The notes beneath the pieces were generated by a model, which did not search any database, was not told the origin of the DNA, and saw only the letters and a program-made list of their open reading frames with translations. Made by a program: the position numbers and the translations under genes. A stretch of DNA of 64,000 bases from Peronospora farinosa (Eukaryota; Oomycota; Peronosporomycetes; Peronosporales; Peronosporaceae), in NCBI GenBank assembly GCA_947646735.1, contig CANTFK010000609.1:1-64000 (forward strand), given 5' to 3'. Of the stretch, positions 1-12,148 are shown piece after piece. Each line of letters begins with the position of its first letter. Within the stretch, counting starts at the first letter, position 1.

Positions 1-1384
1 AAGCGTCACGGTTTTCCACCACGTTTGATCCAAGTTATAAAAGTTCTACACACAAACACCAGTGTGCGCTTCTTAGTTGATGGAGCCTCTCATCCCGAAT
101 ACAAGTTACAAGAGGTATCCGGCAAGGATGTCCGTTGGCACCTTGCTTATTCATTCTCGCACTGGAACCGCTATATTTAAAGCTGGATGGAGGTGAGGTT
201 CACTCTGGAAAATCAGTGGCTACTAAAGCAGCATCAACAGCGCTTCGAATGGCTGGGTATGCTGACGATACCATAGTCTACTTGCGCCATTCGGCGGATC
301 TAAACAAAGTTTTAGACGTTATTTGAGACTTCGGAGCAGGCTCAGGTATTCTTTTATATGAAAGCAAAACCGTAGCCATACCATTACATCCGGACGGGTT
401 CAGCGACGCCATCACATGGGCCAGCCACACTAAGCTACAGAACACTACATCTACCACTCGCTATCTTGGCATTCCAGCGAGTTGTAAACATGACATGGAG
501 GCACCCTGGGCTTCGACAGAGCACTAACTCGTCATTCGCATCAGATTGGCGAGACACAAAACGCTTTCAGCTCAGCAGAGAGCAAAATTCGCAGCAGCGG
601 TCATATTACCCAAGCTATCGTATATTGCTCGCCATTGCTGGCCTACTACAGGAATAGTGAAGCGCTATGACCGTCTCATCCGAAACTTTGTCTGGACCGG
701 TTTATTTGTGGAAGATGCACCACATTGCAAGAGTGAGCGTTGGCTGGTACCGAGTTACAACACATCTTTGGCGATATCCTTCACGCTGGCTATAAAGATG
801 CCTCTATTAAAGCAACTAATCTCTTATTGGGATTAACAGGACGCCTCCCAGCCGTTTTCAGACCTCATGCGAACATTTGGAAAGCCAAATTTCTCTTTTG
901 AAACATTTTGGGCTTCACGATCATCAGCCTGCAGTCGTGGGCATGAGATTACAACTATACAGAGATTATCAAACTCATCTGGCTAACATGTGAACTGGAC
1001 TGATGATACCTGCTCAGTAGAGATACCCAGGTATACAGAGGGTGTCGTTGACGTTATACGGCGATCAATGCACTGTGAGACCGGACGATTAGACCAAGAA
1101 TGGATTCCTTATCTCAGCATAGGATGCGCCTCTCCAAAGGTATGAACTTGGGAAGGTGCTGGTGTACGAGAAACAGTCAAAAAATTAGTTTTTTCTCGTT
1201 GCATTTGTGATTATGTCACATGGAAAAGCAGTGGGGATGGGACCATTACTTTACGCAGAAGTTTGGCGTTGAAGAATGATATGAAGCGCGTTTTTGACCT
1301 ACTTCTGCTCGCAATTTATCTGAACTTTCCAAATATCTCATATCCGAGTGAGCTGCGCCTGCTATCCGGTGCGCATGAGCGATG

Positions 1385-1499
1385 CACAAGAGGATCTTTT
1401 TAGTATCTTTCGCCACAGACGACGAGCAAGTAGACGCCATCTTTTCACAAGAGGATCGTTTTAGTGTCTTTCGTCACAGAAGACGAGCAAGTAGACGCC
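1385..1499 (+). repeat. Imperfect tandem duplication inside the LINE, 61-bp period
   Basis: Two copies of a segment starting CACAAGAGGATC and ending AGCAAGTAGACGCC lie at 1385-1438 and 1446-1499, a 61-bp period. They differ at several positions, so the duplication is not recent. Confidence 0.75.
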
Positions 1500-2284
1500 C
1501 CGTTGCTGTCTAGATACGTCTGTGTGTGGCACGGGGGTAAACGTGTCGACTACAACCGGTCGCAATACAAAGTGCGGGCACAAGCTCGCGAGAGACGCAA
1601 GACACTTGCGGATCTAGAAAACAAAAAACACAAATGGGACCAGGATAACATGGACGTCAGCAACGCATTGCAACAAATGAAGTGGGTTGACACTGGTCGT
1701 ATTACTGGTGTGACAGAATGGGGACAACAAGTCTTGTACAGGCTAAAACTCAGAGCCTTTAGTGCTTGAAATGCCACCACACAATCTTTGGGCTGCCCTA
1801 TTGAGGAATGTGACGATACAGGGACTCCGTACCAAACCTTTTGGGCTTGCTCTGGAGCACGCAGACATTGGCGTGTATCTACAGAGCCATGACAAGCACT
1901 GGGTTTTTGCGAGACATTTCCTGGCCCGGAAAAGATCCTTGTATTGTTGAAAATTGCGGCTCCTATGGCGGTAGGGAAGAGAGGAGACGCGATTTTTGCA
2001 GCGTTACCAATTGGTCACAAGGTGAGCGTGCAAGTGAAGTTATTTGATACGATCCAGGCCTTTTGAAAACTTGGAGCGATTACAACTCTACAGATCATTA
2101 GGCGGCGACGTTGTTGATATCGGGATCCGGACCAGGACAAATCCCTTTTCAAAATGGCTGTCATCCTAAAAATGCGCTTACTATCGGCTTACCTTACTCT
2201 GCTCACAATTGAGTCAGAGGCGGACCCTGTGGTGAAAGCGGCATACGCGTTCTGCCATGACTTGTTAACGCAACCTGGGGATAC

Positions 2285-2740
2285 ATGACCAGGATATACA
2301 TGTTTACTTACCAGCTGCCCTACACTCATCCTTTTTTTAATGGTGGACCACGAGGGAATCCTGGACCAGGTGGGGCAGGTTTAATGCTAGTACGCATCGG
2401 GGGCAGCTCGTCGCTCCATGTAATTATCTGGATGGCAAGTGTGCCATATCGCAATTCGGTGACTCACAATGTAGCGGAGTATCACGGAATCCTGAATGGA
2501 TTACGCTATCTTCAGCGTAGCCATATACGACAAATTCATGTAGTTGGAGACAGTCTAATCATACTCACCCAACTCAGGCACAGAAGAGTGCCGAAAACGC
2601 GACATTTACAGGGTATGTATGTACATGCAATGCCAAATGCATGCTGATCGAATGGTCATATCGTGGACCCACCACACACGGCAATACAATTGTATGGCCG
2701 ACAGACTCGCGCATCAAGCTATGAACACGGGCAAGACTAT
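2285..2740 (+). pseudogene. RNase H domain of the decayed LINE
   Basis: The open frame at 2285-2647 carries the RNase HI signature GGPRGNPGPGGAG, a VAEYHGIL block (second acidic residue) and VVGDSLII (third acidic residue). The first catalytic Asp, expected just before GG, reads Asn here. After a frame change near 2630 the typical C-terminal block continues (NCMADRLAHQAMN). The changed Asp and the frame break indicate a dead domain. Confidence 0.75.
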
Positions 2741-3016
2741 ACAACTCTTTTAGAATGATATCAAGGTAGCAGGCGTACCATGGTCGGAAGTGGCTACTCA
2801 CCTACAGGGTGATGTGGACCACTGGATCGGTCACGAACTGGATAGGTGCAGCGTAGGCAGGCAGCACAACAACGAGGGCCCGCCTGGAGGCGGGCATTTG
2901 CCGGCGCCAATAGGGCAGCCGGCACACCTACTAGCGACATAGGAGCACTGGTAGGAGGGCTGTTTCGGCCACTAGTCACGACTAAATGGCTGTATTGACC
3001 CTTATAATAATAAAAG

Positions 3017-3018
<2 letters not shown>

Positions 3019-3048
<30 letters not shown>

Positions 3049-3070
3049 TGTATGTATGTATGTATGTATG
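3019..3070 (+). repeat. (TATG)13 microsatellite
   Basis: Thirteen uninterrupted TATG units. They lie immediately after the 3' end of the plus-strand LINE and immediately before the 3' end of the minus-strand LINE, so they probably began as a LINE tail. Confidence 0.95.
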
Positions 3071-6000
3071 TTGACACGTTTCGCGAGCCGTTTTGCCGCA
3101 GAAGTGGCTCAACTTCCGCATCTATCGGGTTCTCTCTTGTTCTCTATAGTTCTCTTTCTTTCTTCCAGGGTTCATTAAGCGGTGCGTGCGCTATAAGCGC
3201 CTCGATAAATTCCTTCCAGGCTGCACGATCCTGTACACAGATGCAAAGGAGGTACAGGTCTGGGGCACGTTAAAGCCGGTGTCCTGCAGCAATTGTTTGA
3301 AGTTCGGTATCTGGTACCATCGGTAGCGTTAGTCGGTGTCTGCCTCCTCATTTTTCGGTCTCTCTGAGGTTGAAGTAAGCTGCCATGAAGCGGTATGCTG
3401 GTATGCTTTCAGGTCTGCGGAGGATGTGGCCAAAAAGGATCCATCACCTGCGAAGCAAATGAAGTTGGAGTGGCTGTGTCTCAGTACGAGCATAAAGCTT
3501 AGCATTGGAAATCGTGGCTGGATAACGTACTCCAATTACTTTGCGCAGGTGTTGACTCGAGAAAGTTTCGATGCTGTGTAGCACGAAATCGTTAAGGACC
3601 CAATTCCCGCAGTTGTAAAGGAGTATCGGCAATACGTAGCATTTGTAGAGGCGGAGGCGTGTAGCTTCCGAAGTCTTCGATGGCCGGAGCCAAACTTTCC
3701 ACATGCGGTGAAGTGCGGCAGTAGCTATATTCTTGCGGCGGGATAAGTGCTCGGCGTCGCCGAGGAGAGAACCTAATTTGCGCGTAACACGCCTTCGTCT
3801 TTGGCACGTGGAATCCGATTGGACTGCGCGGTTAGGATGCGTTGTATGATGATGTGTTCAGTCTTAGACGTGTTCATCTGACGTAACCAGTTAGCCAAGA
3901 TGGCAGGGACTTCAGTTTCGATCAGGGTAACGATTTCGGCGCTCCAGCAAACAAAGTCAGCGTCATTGGCGTACACGATCATGTCATCGACGAGATCGTT
4001 GGGGTACGGTGAGTTGTCTGGCATGGTCTCGTAAAGCTGATTCGAGGTAAACAACAAAAAGAACAGGAGAAAGTGAGTCACCTTGGGGAGTACCTGTATT
4101 GCTCTCAAACGGAGAGAGCAGGCGATTGCCGAGTCGGAGTGAGAGCACTGTATCTCGAAGTAGTAGTCAGATCTGCCGGAATTCTTCATCATCGAGAATT
4201 GTCTTGAGCACGGAGATAAGTTTGTTGTGGTTGACGGTGTAGAAAGCACGTGAGAGGTCGATCCCAAGAACATAAAATCGCTCCTTGTATCTCTGAGAGC
4301 GTGCTTCTATCCACCTGTGAGCCCACACTGTATCAGCAGTGCTGCAAAAGGGTCTATATGCGGGGACAGGTATTATTTGATCTTGGGGGGATGCGGCGAA
4401 GCACCACCAAAGAGATCGCCTTAAGGATGCTGTTGAGCAGGACGATGGGTCGAAGGCTAGCGCATTGGCCAGCCGGATTATTTGGCTTGGGGATTACGAG
4501 AAGAATCCCGTCGCCCAGGTAGATGTTGTCGCTTGTGGTAAGTCCATGATTGATGATGTCGGCGAGAGGTTGAGATAATAGCTCTGATCCATACTTGAGT
4601 AGCTCGGCAGGGATAGAATCCGATCCCGTTGTGCGTCCATTACATAAGCGGTGGAACGCACATTCGAGCTCGTATGCGGTGATCGGATTGTCCAGGGGAC
4701 GCTTAAGTTGTCGTCGGCGACGGTAGAGTGCGTGGAGTCTGAGAACTATTCTTGAAAGTGTTGCTTGATCTTATTACCTGCTTCTTGGCAGCTGAGGATA
4801 TATTTACCTTGTGGGATCACATAATAAGGTTAATGGTGAGCACCGTCGAAAAAGGGCTCGCATGGCTTGACTGTTCGATAGTGGCGAGATTCTCGTCGAT
4901 GAAAGCTCGCTTTAGCAAAAAACCTTGCTGTGATCTCGAATTCGGTGAAGAAGTCGATTCCGTCTGAGACGTAAAGCCTTAAGGTCTTGCCTATGGTCAT
5001 TGTAGATGAGCTGCCGAAGCTAACGTTGTTCGTACGAGAAGCGAAAAAGCGCAGGATCCTCCTCGTTAGTATGCTTGACACGAGCGGCATGTAGCCAACC
5101 GAGTCTGCCGCAGCCTCTAGCAAAGAGCGAAGTGTAGTTATCCAGCGTTGGTCCAAGGTTTTCCGTTAATGCGGGAGGTCAGCAAGGATGTACGCAAGAA
5201 GTTGCCGATACAGGGTGCGATACTTGCTGTCGCGGGCGAGGAGATGTGTAGCTAAGTGCGTTTCAGCGTCGCTAGAACGCACTTGGTATTGACGTAGGCG
5301 AAATCCACGTAGGACGCTGAGATCGAAGTCGAGCGTGACAAGCTTGTAGTCCGACGGTGTGAGAATACCTTTCCAGGATTGCGCGTTGCTGCATAATTTC
5401 TTCGTCCGTTGGCTGCAGATAATGTAGTCAAAGTGGATAAAGATAAAGTGATTCTTAAGTCGGAGTGGTGTTGCGCGCGCATTTTCTAAAAGCTATGTTA
5501 CTAATAACAAATCGTTAAAGTGTCACAGAAAAGAGGCGAGAATGTGGCCATTGCGATTTCGTCGACCACGGCCCCATTGCCCAAGAAATGATTGGTGTTC
5601 GCGACAGTGACTAATTTTTGCGTTAAAGTCACCAAGAAGTTTTGTCGTGTCGCGTTGAGGGAGCCGATAAATCGCTGTAATCAGGTCAAAGTAAAAGCTG
5701 TCAGCTGCTTCTACAGGATATCCGTTATGGGGTGCATATGCGTTGACAATGTTCACTCGTTGGGCCTTAAACAGACGTAGTTGGAGAGTTTCAACTCGGT
5801 CAGATTGAGCTCAGTATCGTTAGAAAAACCTGCGTAAATGGGGAGCAGTCGCAAAACCAATTCCATGCCAACGGTTGGAGCATGGGAGTGTCAGGCGATG
5901 ATACGTACCGGTCTTTTGCCTGATTTGGTAGGCAATACGAGTTTCTTGGATCCCTAAGATGTCGATTATGTACGTCGACAGATCTCGAGGAAGAGTCTAA

Positions 6001-6200
6001 TGCTACTTACGCTGGGAACCAATGGATTGAACATTAAACGTACCTAAGCGAAGATGCCGAGGTTGCTTCGTGCGTGGCTGCGTGCCTCGTGGCGGCTTGG
6101 CTGGCGCTGGGGATGAGAGAGATTAGAAAGAAGTGAATTGATGGAGAGACTAGAGGATGCTGTGACGCACCCGTTCAGAAGGTCTGAGCGAACATCATGC
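3071..6200 (-). mobile_element. Decayed RTE-like non-LTR retrotransposon (endonuclease + RT)
   Basis: Minus-strand element, broken into many frames. From its 5' end: apurinic endonuclease-like blocks near 5950-6060 (LGTFNVQS, then DILGIQETRIAYQ) and at 5523-5756 (VNAYAPHNG, LLGDFNAKI, FLGQWGRGRRNRNG); a linker region at about 4830-5480; the RT core at 3773-4273 (MIVYANDADF where YADD is usual); and the C-terminal block at 3444-3704 (LYKCYVLPILLYNCGNW, then LRKVIGVRYP). A single endonuclease-RT ORF without RNase H fits the RTE group; that placement is inferred from domain order. The 5' boundary near 6200 and the 3' boundary near 3071 are approximate. Confidence 0.75.
5523..6060 (-). pseudogene. 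Endonuclease domain of the RTE-like LINE
   Basis: Endonuclease/exonuclease/phosphatase-family blocks in order: GTFNVQS (entry strand), ILGIQETRI (metal-binding Glu), a WHGIGFAI block, VNAYAPHNG, and LLGDFNAKI (Asp-x-Asn pair). Frame breaks separate them. The endonuclease would have nicked target DNA for target-primed reverse transcription; this copy cannot. Confidence 0.7.
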
Positions 6201-6332
6201 TGGCTCAAGCTTTTTGGAAGGTCGTCATCCCAACCCGACCAGGATTAGGGGAATAACGAAACAAATATCACTCTCTCTTTTGCATCTAAATTGTGTGTGT
6301 GCTATTGCTGTCCTTTTCGTTCAATTTACAGC

Positions 6333-6521
6333 ACATTGATCAGCGCGTTGGTTGCTATAATGGCCTATGTCAACCAGTCAAAGGTCATTTCCAACTTCAA
6401 GAAGATGCAAGAACAATAATATAAGTAAAGATAATATTATCGAATATTATTAATTATGATGATATTCTAATTAACACTTTATATAAGTGTCAATATTATG
6501 TAACGGACTCATCCCGTTAAC
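6333..6521 (-). repeat. LTR fragment related to the LTR at 25878-26329
   Basis: About 189 bp align with few gaps to 26138-26329 in the same orientation, including the TATAAGTGTCAATATTATGT block and the terminal inverted motif TAACGGACTCATCCCGTTA. By comparison with the complete copy this is the U3 (5') end of a minus-strand LTR, so it is a truncated solo LTR. Confidence 0.7.
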
Positions 6522-6540
6522 GAATATCCATCACCCACGT

Positions 6541-7783
6541 GTAATTAGAGAAATGAAAGCTGCGCTCTCGGTCAATGATGCCATCAATTCAGCTGCGTCT
6601 GGAGTGCAAGTGCTTCTTGGTACAAAGAATCTGCGAGCAAAAGTAACTACAAAGATAAACTTGCAGTGAATTTTGGGCATTATTTTGTCAATTTAGTCTT
6701 TTGTAGGATTGCTACATTAATTTTCAAATTTGCTTCATTCTTGGTCTCAGTTGTCGATCTCATTGATGTGAGTGTTCGTAAGATAGACCAAATTATATAC
6801 AGCGCAACTTAAGCATCAATGTTTCCTTTTTAGCAATGACGGACTATCGGCGTCATGTACATTGATATGATTCCACTACTAATAGACGCTGTAGCAGTTT
6901 TTCGATCTTGTCATTAACATCGGATCGTCTCATTATGCTCAGGCATGGTCGCTTCCAAGAACTTGACAAGCGCGATTAAAGCCTTTCATACCCTTGACGC
7001 CCTTTAGTCCATCGTCGTATTCCTTGAAGTGACACTTATATACCTTGGCATCGCATTTCTCATCTCACAGTTCCTCACGAAGCGTCATCGCAATATGGCA
7101 CACCTTGCCTCCCGCTTTCTTCACCTTGTAGATGATTTGCTTCGCTTGGCTCCATCACTTCGGTGACGCAGCCGCGGGTAACCCCTTTCGAATTAAACTC
7201 AATGCTTAATGAAACTCGCTTGGAATAACTTGCTGTCGCAGATCCTTTACTTCAACTATGACCAGTAAGTCATCACTTTACTGTGGAATAGAATACATTT
7301 TTAATTCGACAAGATCTTAACGAGATTGCCGGTGAGTATTCTATGTTAGTGAAGCAACGACTGTTGATGAGGATTTCAACTGTTGACAGAATGCATATTA
7401 ACAAGAAGAATATCAAGAGTATCGAGGGCTGAGTAGGGGTTATGTTTAAATCCTTAATCCATGGAAGTTCAGCGCAAAGTTGGGCGGCTTTTTCGTCGCT
7501 CGAATGCGATACGCAAAGAGAAATGCCAAGTGATCAGGTGGGATGCTACGGCAATCTACGAGAAAACAAAGGTGCAAAGGAATGACAATAAAGTTATACT
7601 ACTACCTTGACATCCTCATTTACTTCATTGATGAAAAGATTGCGGTGGTGTAATACGCTATATGACAGAATTTTTACATCTTAGAGGTTGCAGAGAGTAT
7701 AGGAACGGTTTCTATGCGAGAAGATACAATGGAGTTGACATTAATCTCGCGCTCTGCCGGACTTGGCAAAGTAACTGATACAA
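6541..7783. other. Stretch without a recognisable intact gene
   Basis: AT-rich intergenic DNA with stops in all frames. The only coding-like part is on the minus strand at about 6940-7150, described separately. Confidence 0.5.
6940..7150 (-). pseudogene. Unidentified coding relic
   Basis: The minus strand reads coherently across about 65 codons with one internal TGA. Lysine- and cysteine-containing stretches such as KVKKAGGKVCHIAMTL and KVYKCHFKEYDDG are followed by LKGVKGMKGFNRACQVLG. I do not recognise the family. The composition is protein-like and the frame is better than its surroundings, so a gene remnant is likely; function unknown. Confidence 0.3.
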
Positions 7784-7795
7784 TTGTCAGTTTTC

Positions 7796-8041
7796 ATGCT
7801 TCTTTCTTTTTGTGCTTTTAGCCGATTGGTAAATGGGAGGCAATGTCTCGCTCCTAACGGTACCATACCTAGAGTAGGTATGGTAATAAACGAAGTTGAA
7901 TTATGTTTACCTCAAAGTCTTGGGCACCTGATACTGCAGCGAACAGCAAACATCTCCTTTGCAGTGTCATGTATCAACGCGAAATACGACATGCTTGGAT
8001 TAGTTAAATTCAGATTACGAAATGCATCCATCGATTTCTAA
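7796..8041 (+). CDS. Hypothetical small protein, possible signal peptide
   Basis: An 81-residue open frame from the ATG at 7796. The first 14 residues are hydrophobic (MLLSFCAFSRLVNG) and could act as a weak signal peptide; four cysteines and an NGT sequon follow. I recognise no family and no neighbour supports it. In a repeat-rich region this may be a chance frame. Confidence 0.2.
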   Translation: MLLSFCAFSRLVNGRQCLAPNGTIPRVGMVINEVELCLPQSLGHLILQRTANISFAVSCINAKYDMLGLVKFRLRNASIDF

Positions 8042-10484
8042 TAGCGACATAGATAAATCATAATTACAAGTCCCTATAACAAGTACACAACTTACGAATC
8101 TAGGGCGGCTTTTGGAGTCGAAAGGTAGGAGCCAACTACTGTATTAGGTGCTGCGCCGTTGATCGATTCCTAAAGTACGAACGCCAGACATGCTTCCGTC
8201 GTGAGGACACGGTGCCGCATACCACGACTAACTCGTCGTCTGATGATGCCCGTGACGCGGTCAGGCGGTGTTCACGCCTTCCATAATGTTTGAGATAGTA
8301 TGCTTCTTTCCGCCTTTAACGCTGCATTCACCAGCGATAGATCATTTCATATAGCATGACACTACGAAAAAGATTAGCCTTTACCAAGTAGATGCGCTCC
8401 TGCAGCTTTTCATCACTCGTCGACAAGGCCACCACTCACGGCCGTCATCTTATTCAGCATCCTGCAATGGCCTTGTCAGCTGAGAAGCCACACATGAACC
8501 GTAACTTCTTACCAACGAACTGCTTAAGAAGTACACCCCGCCACGTGTCGATAGGCTGCGGACTGTCTACCATATTAAGCTCGTTGGCCTTGCGTTCCCT
8601 CGAGTTAAGGATATTAATACGCAAGCTTGGAAGCGACATGGTGGTGAAAACTCGAGCGCCCTACTCTCGCGCTTATCCGTCAAGTAGGCGTGAAGTCCAA
8701 ATAACATCACCCGACTACAAACCATGCAGTAGATCGTGTCCATATATTCTGCAGGGCAATGGCCGTGGTTTCAACATTGTAATCTTCTATATTTTTGCCC
8801 CGAGCAAGCCTTTCATTAATCGAGTATTATTCCGGGCCGCGTACGCCATCATGACTTTACAAGCGTTTTGGTTCTTACGTCAAGCGGTCATAAGGTTACA
8901 CCTCACAACACGCGTCGTCACTCCGGCGACCACGAACTACAAACAAACGGGCCGCTCGAGCGGTCTAAAAGGACATAAACAACGGTACACGTATGCTGCT
9001 ATGCAGCATCAGCATAGCCATACAATCCCAAGAGCGTCACCCCAGATAGCCAGCCCTGTACAATCACTGGACATGATCGAGCACCGGCGTTGCTAACCAT
9101 CCTTAGGAGCTACCGGGCATCCTGCAACCCCGAAACGGTCAAGTAGACCCGTCTGTCTTTCTCTATAATTTCGGTGCAAAAATTATTTACGCCAGGAAGT
9201 GGAGACGGGGAAGGGTGAAAGCGTGCGGTCTCTCTCTGTATTCAAATGTTGTACCTAAAAAGAAGATTCAATCCTCACTCGCCGCGTCACATTGTTGTCC
9301 TAAGTACCTCCCAACAGCGAGCCCTAGAAAAAATCATTCAACGGTCCCCTCCTCCGGTCGCAGGGTGCGTTCAGCATTTCGATTGCGTACATACATTTAT
9401 CGTTCCTGTTGCCAGGTTCTTGGTTGCTCAAACATCGGTCGCGCAATAAGCGGCCGAAGGGCCTCGTTCGGATGTGTTACTTCCCCGCCAGCATGCCAGA
9501 AATGCATTTACAAGGGAATAAGTGTACAAAACCTGTGCCATTCTAGCTGCTGTGTCTGCAGCACCATCTATCAATACACTTACACGATAATCTGCATCTG
9601 CTCTATGACTTGTCCCTTCTGCTGAACATATAACATGTCGCCGGGCTGAGCCAAGAACAAGATGTTTCAGAGCTTGTGCCAGCTCTGAGCTCTTGCAAGT
9701 TTCACGCTGAGGCAGCTAAAGAGACGATGCTGACAGCTTTATAGCGCCACGATTCAGTGTGTAAAAGTTTGAGGGCGGCAACGCACTTCTAAGCTAATGT
9801 TGTGACCGTTGTAAACGCTAGACGGAATGCTTCATACGTCCAGCGCAGAACAGATGATCTCTCCTACAGTAGAGGTAGTTGAAGTAGAGCATCACTACTA
9901 CACATGAAAATTGAGCATGAACATAGCATTTTCTAAACTGTGGCTGTGCCATTCTTTGCGCTACTGTCCATATCAAACATATACTTACTACGTTGTGTCG
10001 ATCGGATTAAATAGTCTCTCATCATCTCAAACATCAAAACGTCAAGTTTGCTGCTCACTATAGCTTCCTAAGTTAATAAGATCATTCACACAACCGTCAA
10101 ATTCATACGGTGCGCTTTGTCAACAAACAAATGTGCCACAGTTTGGCACCCAGCGCCAGCCTGGTTTCCTTAAAACCACACTGTCGACATCACCGCATTG
10201 CTCTGGATCAGGTATTATCCATAAAGAATGTAAACACTGCTTTTTGTTCTACGTGACGATAGTGATACGGTTCGCGATGTGCTCGGTCCCTTGAAGATAC
10301 TTCCGCAGTACAGCTCAGAAAGGTCAATACCCTCAAGAATAGCCAGGCGAGTTTGGCGGAAATGATGTCTGCCATTCCAACCATTTCATGGTTCCAGTAG
10401 CCAGTCGAGATCACACCCAGCCTTCCCACTTTACTATTTGCTTGCCAGACCACTGTGCACTTGCGTCAAGCGCAGCTTACGACG
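8042..10484. other. Gene-poor stretch with no recognised intact gene
   Basis: Long frames exist here (for example plus 8392-9096 and 9215-9625), but their translations are basic, cysteine/serine-rich and without recognisable motifs, and they look like chance frames. The minus strand at about 9462-9705 holds one coherent unidentified frame, listed separately. Confidence 0.4.
9462..9705 (-). pseudogene. Unidentified coding relic on the minus strand
   Basis: About 80 open codons between in-frame stops with a protein-like composition: an LAQALKHLVLGSARR helix-like start, then RADADYRVSVLIDGAADTA and MAQVLYTYSLVNAFLACWRG. No start codon lies at its 5' end, so it would be an exon or a fragment. 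Family not recognised. Confidence 0.25.
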
Positions 10485-11569
10485 ATGCTAATTGCTCTCG
10501 CGCTAGTCGCGTGGTCATCTGCGAACGCGGCCTCCGCGATGCCGAAGGATGTCATCCGTACCACCTACGACTTTACGACATCAAATATTACTTACACCTT
10601 AGCCTCGGTCTCAAACGCGGACATGGAATCGTAATATTCTGACGACAAGCCTGAAGAAAGAGCAATCGCGCCGACGGCTATTGACGACGTACTAAAGAGC
10701 TTTTTTGAACCAAATACGTTTGAAAATCTTAGTTATCACATTAAGCGTGAGAAGCTTTCGTCAATAAAGAAAATCAGGGAAGGGCTACTCAAACTTATTG
10801 ATAGCCCCGAGATGTTTAAAGGCAACCCCATTATCAAGTGGAGGGACAATGTAAGCAAATTGTTACCAGATAAGGCAGATGAGGCAATACTCAAGTTGTT
10901 GGCCACTCATTTTGGGAGCGAACATGCTCTCACAGTGCTCTAACTCCGGCAATGACATATTACTCCAATGGACAGATCGTGAAAAATCTGCTAGAGTTGC
11001 AGGTCACAAAGTGGATACACGACAAACTAGATGAGAGCAAAGTATTCGAGGAATTAAAGCTCCACAAGACGAATAATGACCCTTTGAATAGCCCGGTCTT
11101 TTTCCAGTGGTTTAACTTCGTCGAGAAATCGTACAGTTCGGACAAGGCATATGAGGTGATCCTCAAAAGAGTATTTCCTTATTACAAAAGTATGAATGCT
11201 TTGGTGGGTGCGCTGGATGCTGCCGCTAGTAAGAAAGCGGTTGCTCAATATCTACTAAACTACCAGTTCGACGAGTGGAAAACTAAAAATAAAGATGCGG
11301 CCGCCCTTCTCGAAATTTTGGGTTTCGATTCGACAAATGACGACCCATTCAAAAACCCGGCTTTGTCCGCGTGGGTCGACTTCGTCAAGTTAATATCCTC
11401 GAATGATCTTGAAGCAAGTAAGACAATGCTGTCCAGCCTTAAAACAGTTTACAAGGACAATCTGGACAGTGTTTTATCGAAAGGAACAAAAACAAAGATT
11501 GATCGGTTGAAACGTGTCGCTCATGAGCTGCAAGGTACAGAGCGGAAACGGCAGAAAGGTTCGACTTGA
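10485..11569 (+). pseudogene. Secreted LWY-type (RXLR-class) effector pseudogene
   Basis: From the ATG at 10485 a clear signal peptide (MLIALALVAWSSANA, cleavage near residue 15-18) leads into a polar region, then an in-frame TAA at 10632. The same frame resumes with a DDKPEER motif resembling the dEER part of RXLR effectors, but no RXLR motif is visible before it. Helical repeats follow, with an IIKWRDNV Trp block, to a TAA at 10941. The frame then shifts and 10952-11569 continues the repeats with FFQWFNFVE and LSAWVDFVK W-motifs and L/Y-rich helices typical of LWY units. Such proteins are delivered into plant cells by oomycetes. One stop and one frameshift make this copy inactive as read. 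The downstream frame (205 codons) is undamaged, so decay looks recent. Confidence 0.75.
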
Positions 11570-12148
11570 ACGAGGCTTTGCCGGAATCAAATCACCTTGT
11601 TCTCTCGACAACAGACAAACTTTTGAAGCTTGAATTTACCAAGGCTATGCAACGGGTACTGACATTTTGCGACTACAATCTTTAGAAACGATAGAAGGAT
11701 TTAAACGACGTTGTCAATATTAGGCTAAAAAAATATTCCATTGCCACACTTACACGTCTTTGCAATCAAGTGGGGTTTTGCGTGTCTTATGGAAATGCCT
11801 TGCCAGCATTTTTTGGCGCATAACTATTACATGCTCTCTGTTCGAAGGACCTCGGCAACATAACATTCTATAATTGTATAATATATGTGCTAGCGAAGGC
11901 TTTAGCAATGCGTAGACATAATCGGGATAGCAAACTGACACGGGCGCGGATTAGTAATTATGCCCCAGGAGAACGTTAAATTGTGATCAAGGATGTAATC
12001 AAACGATTCGTATCTTTACGATATTGAACGCGTGTCATGAGGAAGTGGTAAATAAAAAAATGAAAAGCCTACCTGATTGTGTGCTTCTACAAAGAAGCGT
12101 GCCAACGTTCGTGTACACGTAACATGGATGTATTGGGGAGCCAGGATA
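11570..12148. other. Intergenic stretch, nothing recognised
   Basis: AT-rich sequence after the effector relic. No coherent frame, RNA gene or repeat was recognised. Confidence 0.4.

Larger units (their letters stand above)
1..3017 (+). mobile_element. Decayed non-LTR retrotransposon (LINE, RT + RNase H), 5' truncated by window
   Basis: A plus-strand LINE open at the left edge and broken by stops and frameshifts throughout. In order: an RT palm segment at 135-326 with the family-typical PCLFILALEPLY stretch and the catalytic GYADDT box; RT thumb-like sequence at about 360-835 (RYLGIP, then a FAAAVILPKLSY stretch); a zinc-finger-like RT C-terminal region around 1765-1870 with C-P-x3-C and FWAC spacing; and an RNase H domain at 2285-2740. 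The element ends just before a TATG microsatellite, which is a usual kind of LINE 3' tail. The domain order and RNase H at the C terminus suggest an L1/Tad-like clade; clade assignment is inference. No intact open frame remains, so it is not expected to be active. Confidence 0.8.

Noticed and set aside
8392..9096. 234-codon plus-strand open frame
   Set aside because: Translation is basic, serine-rich and without motifs or a credible domain; likely a chance frame in GC-balanced intergenic DNA.
9215..9625. 136-codon plus frame rich in cysteine
   Set aside because: The opposite strand reads more protein-like over part of it, and the Cys/Ser/Tyr bias is typical of an antisense shadow. Not a credible cysteine-rich effector.
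10941..10952. Intron instead of frameshift in the effector relic
   Set aside because: No GT-AG pair would both remove the TAA and join the frames while keeping the helical repeat sequence; the TAA at 10632 would remain as well.
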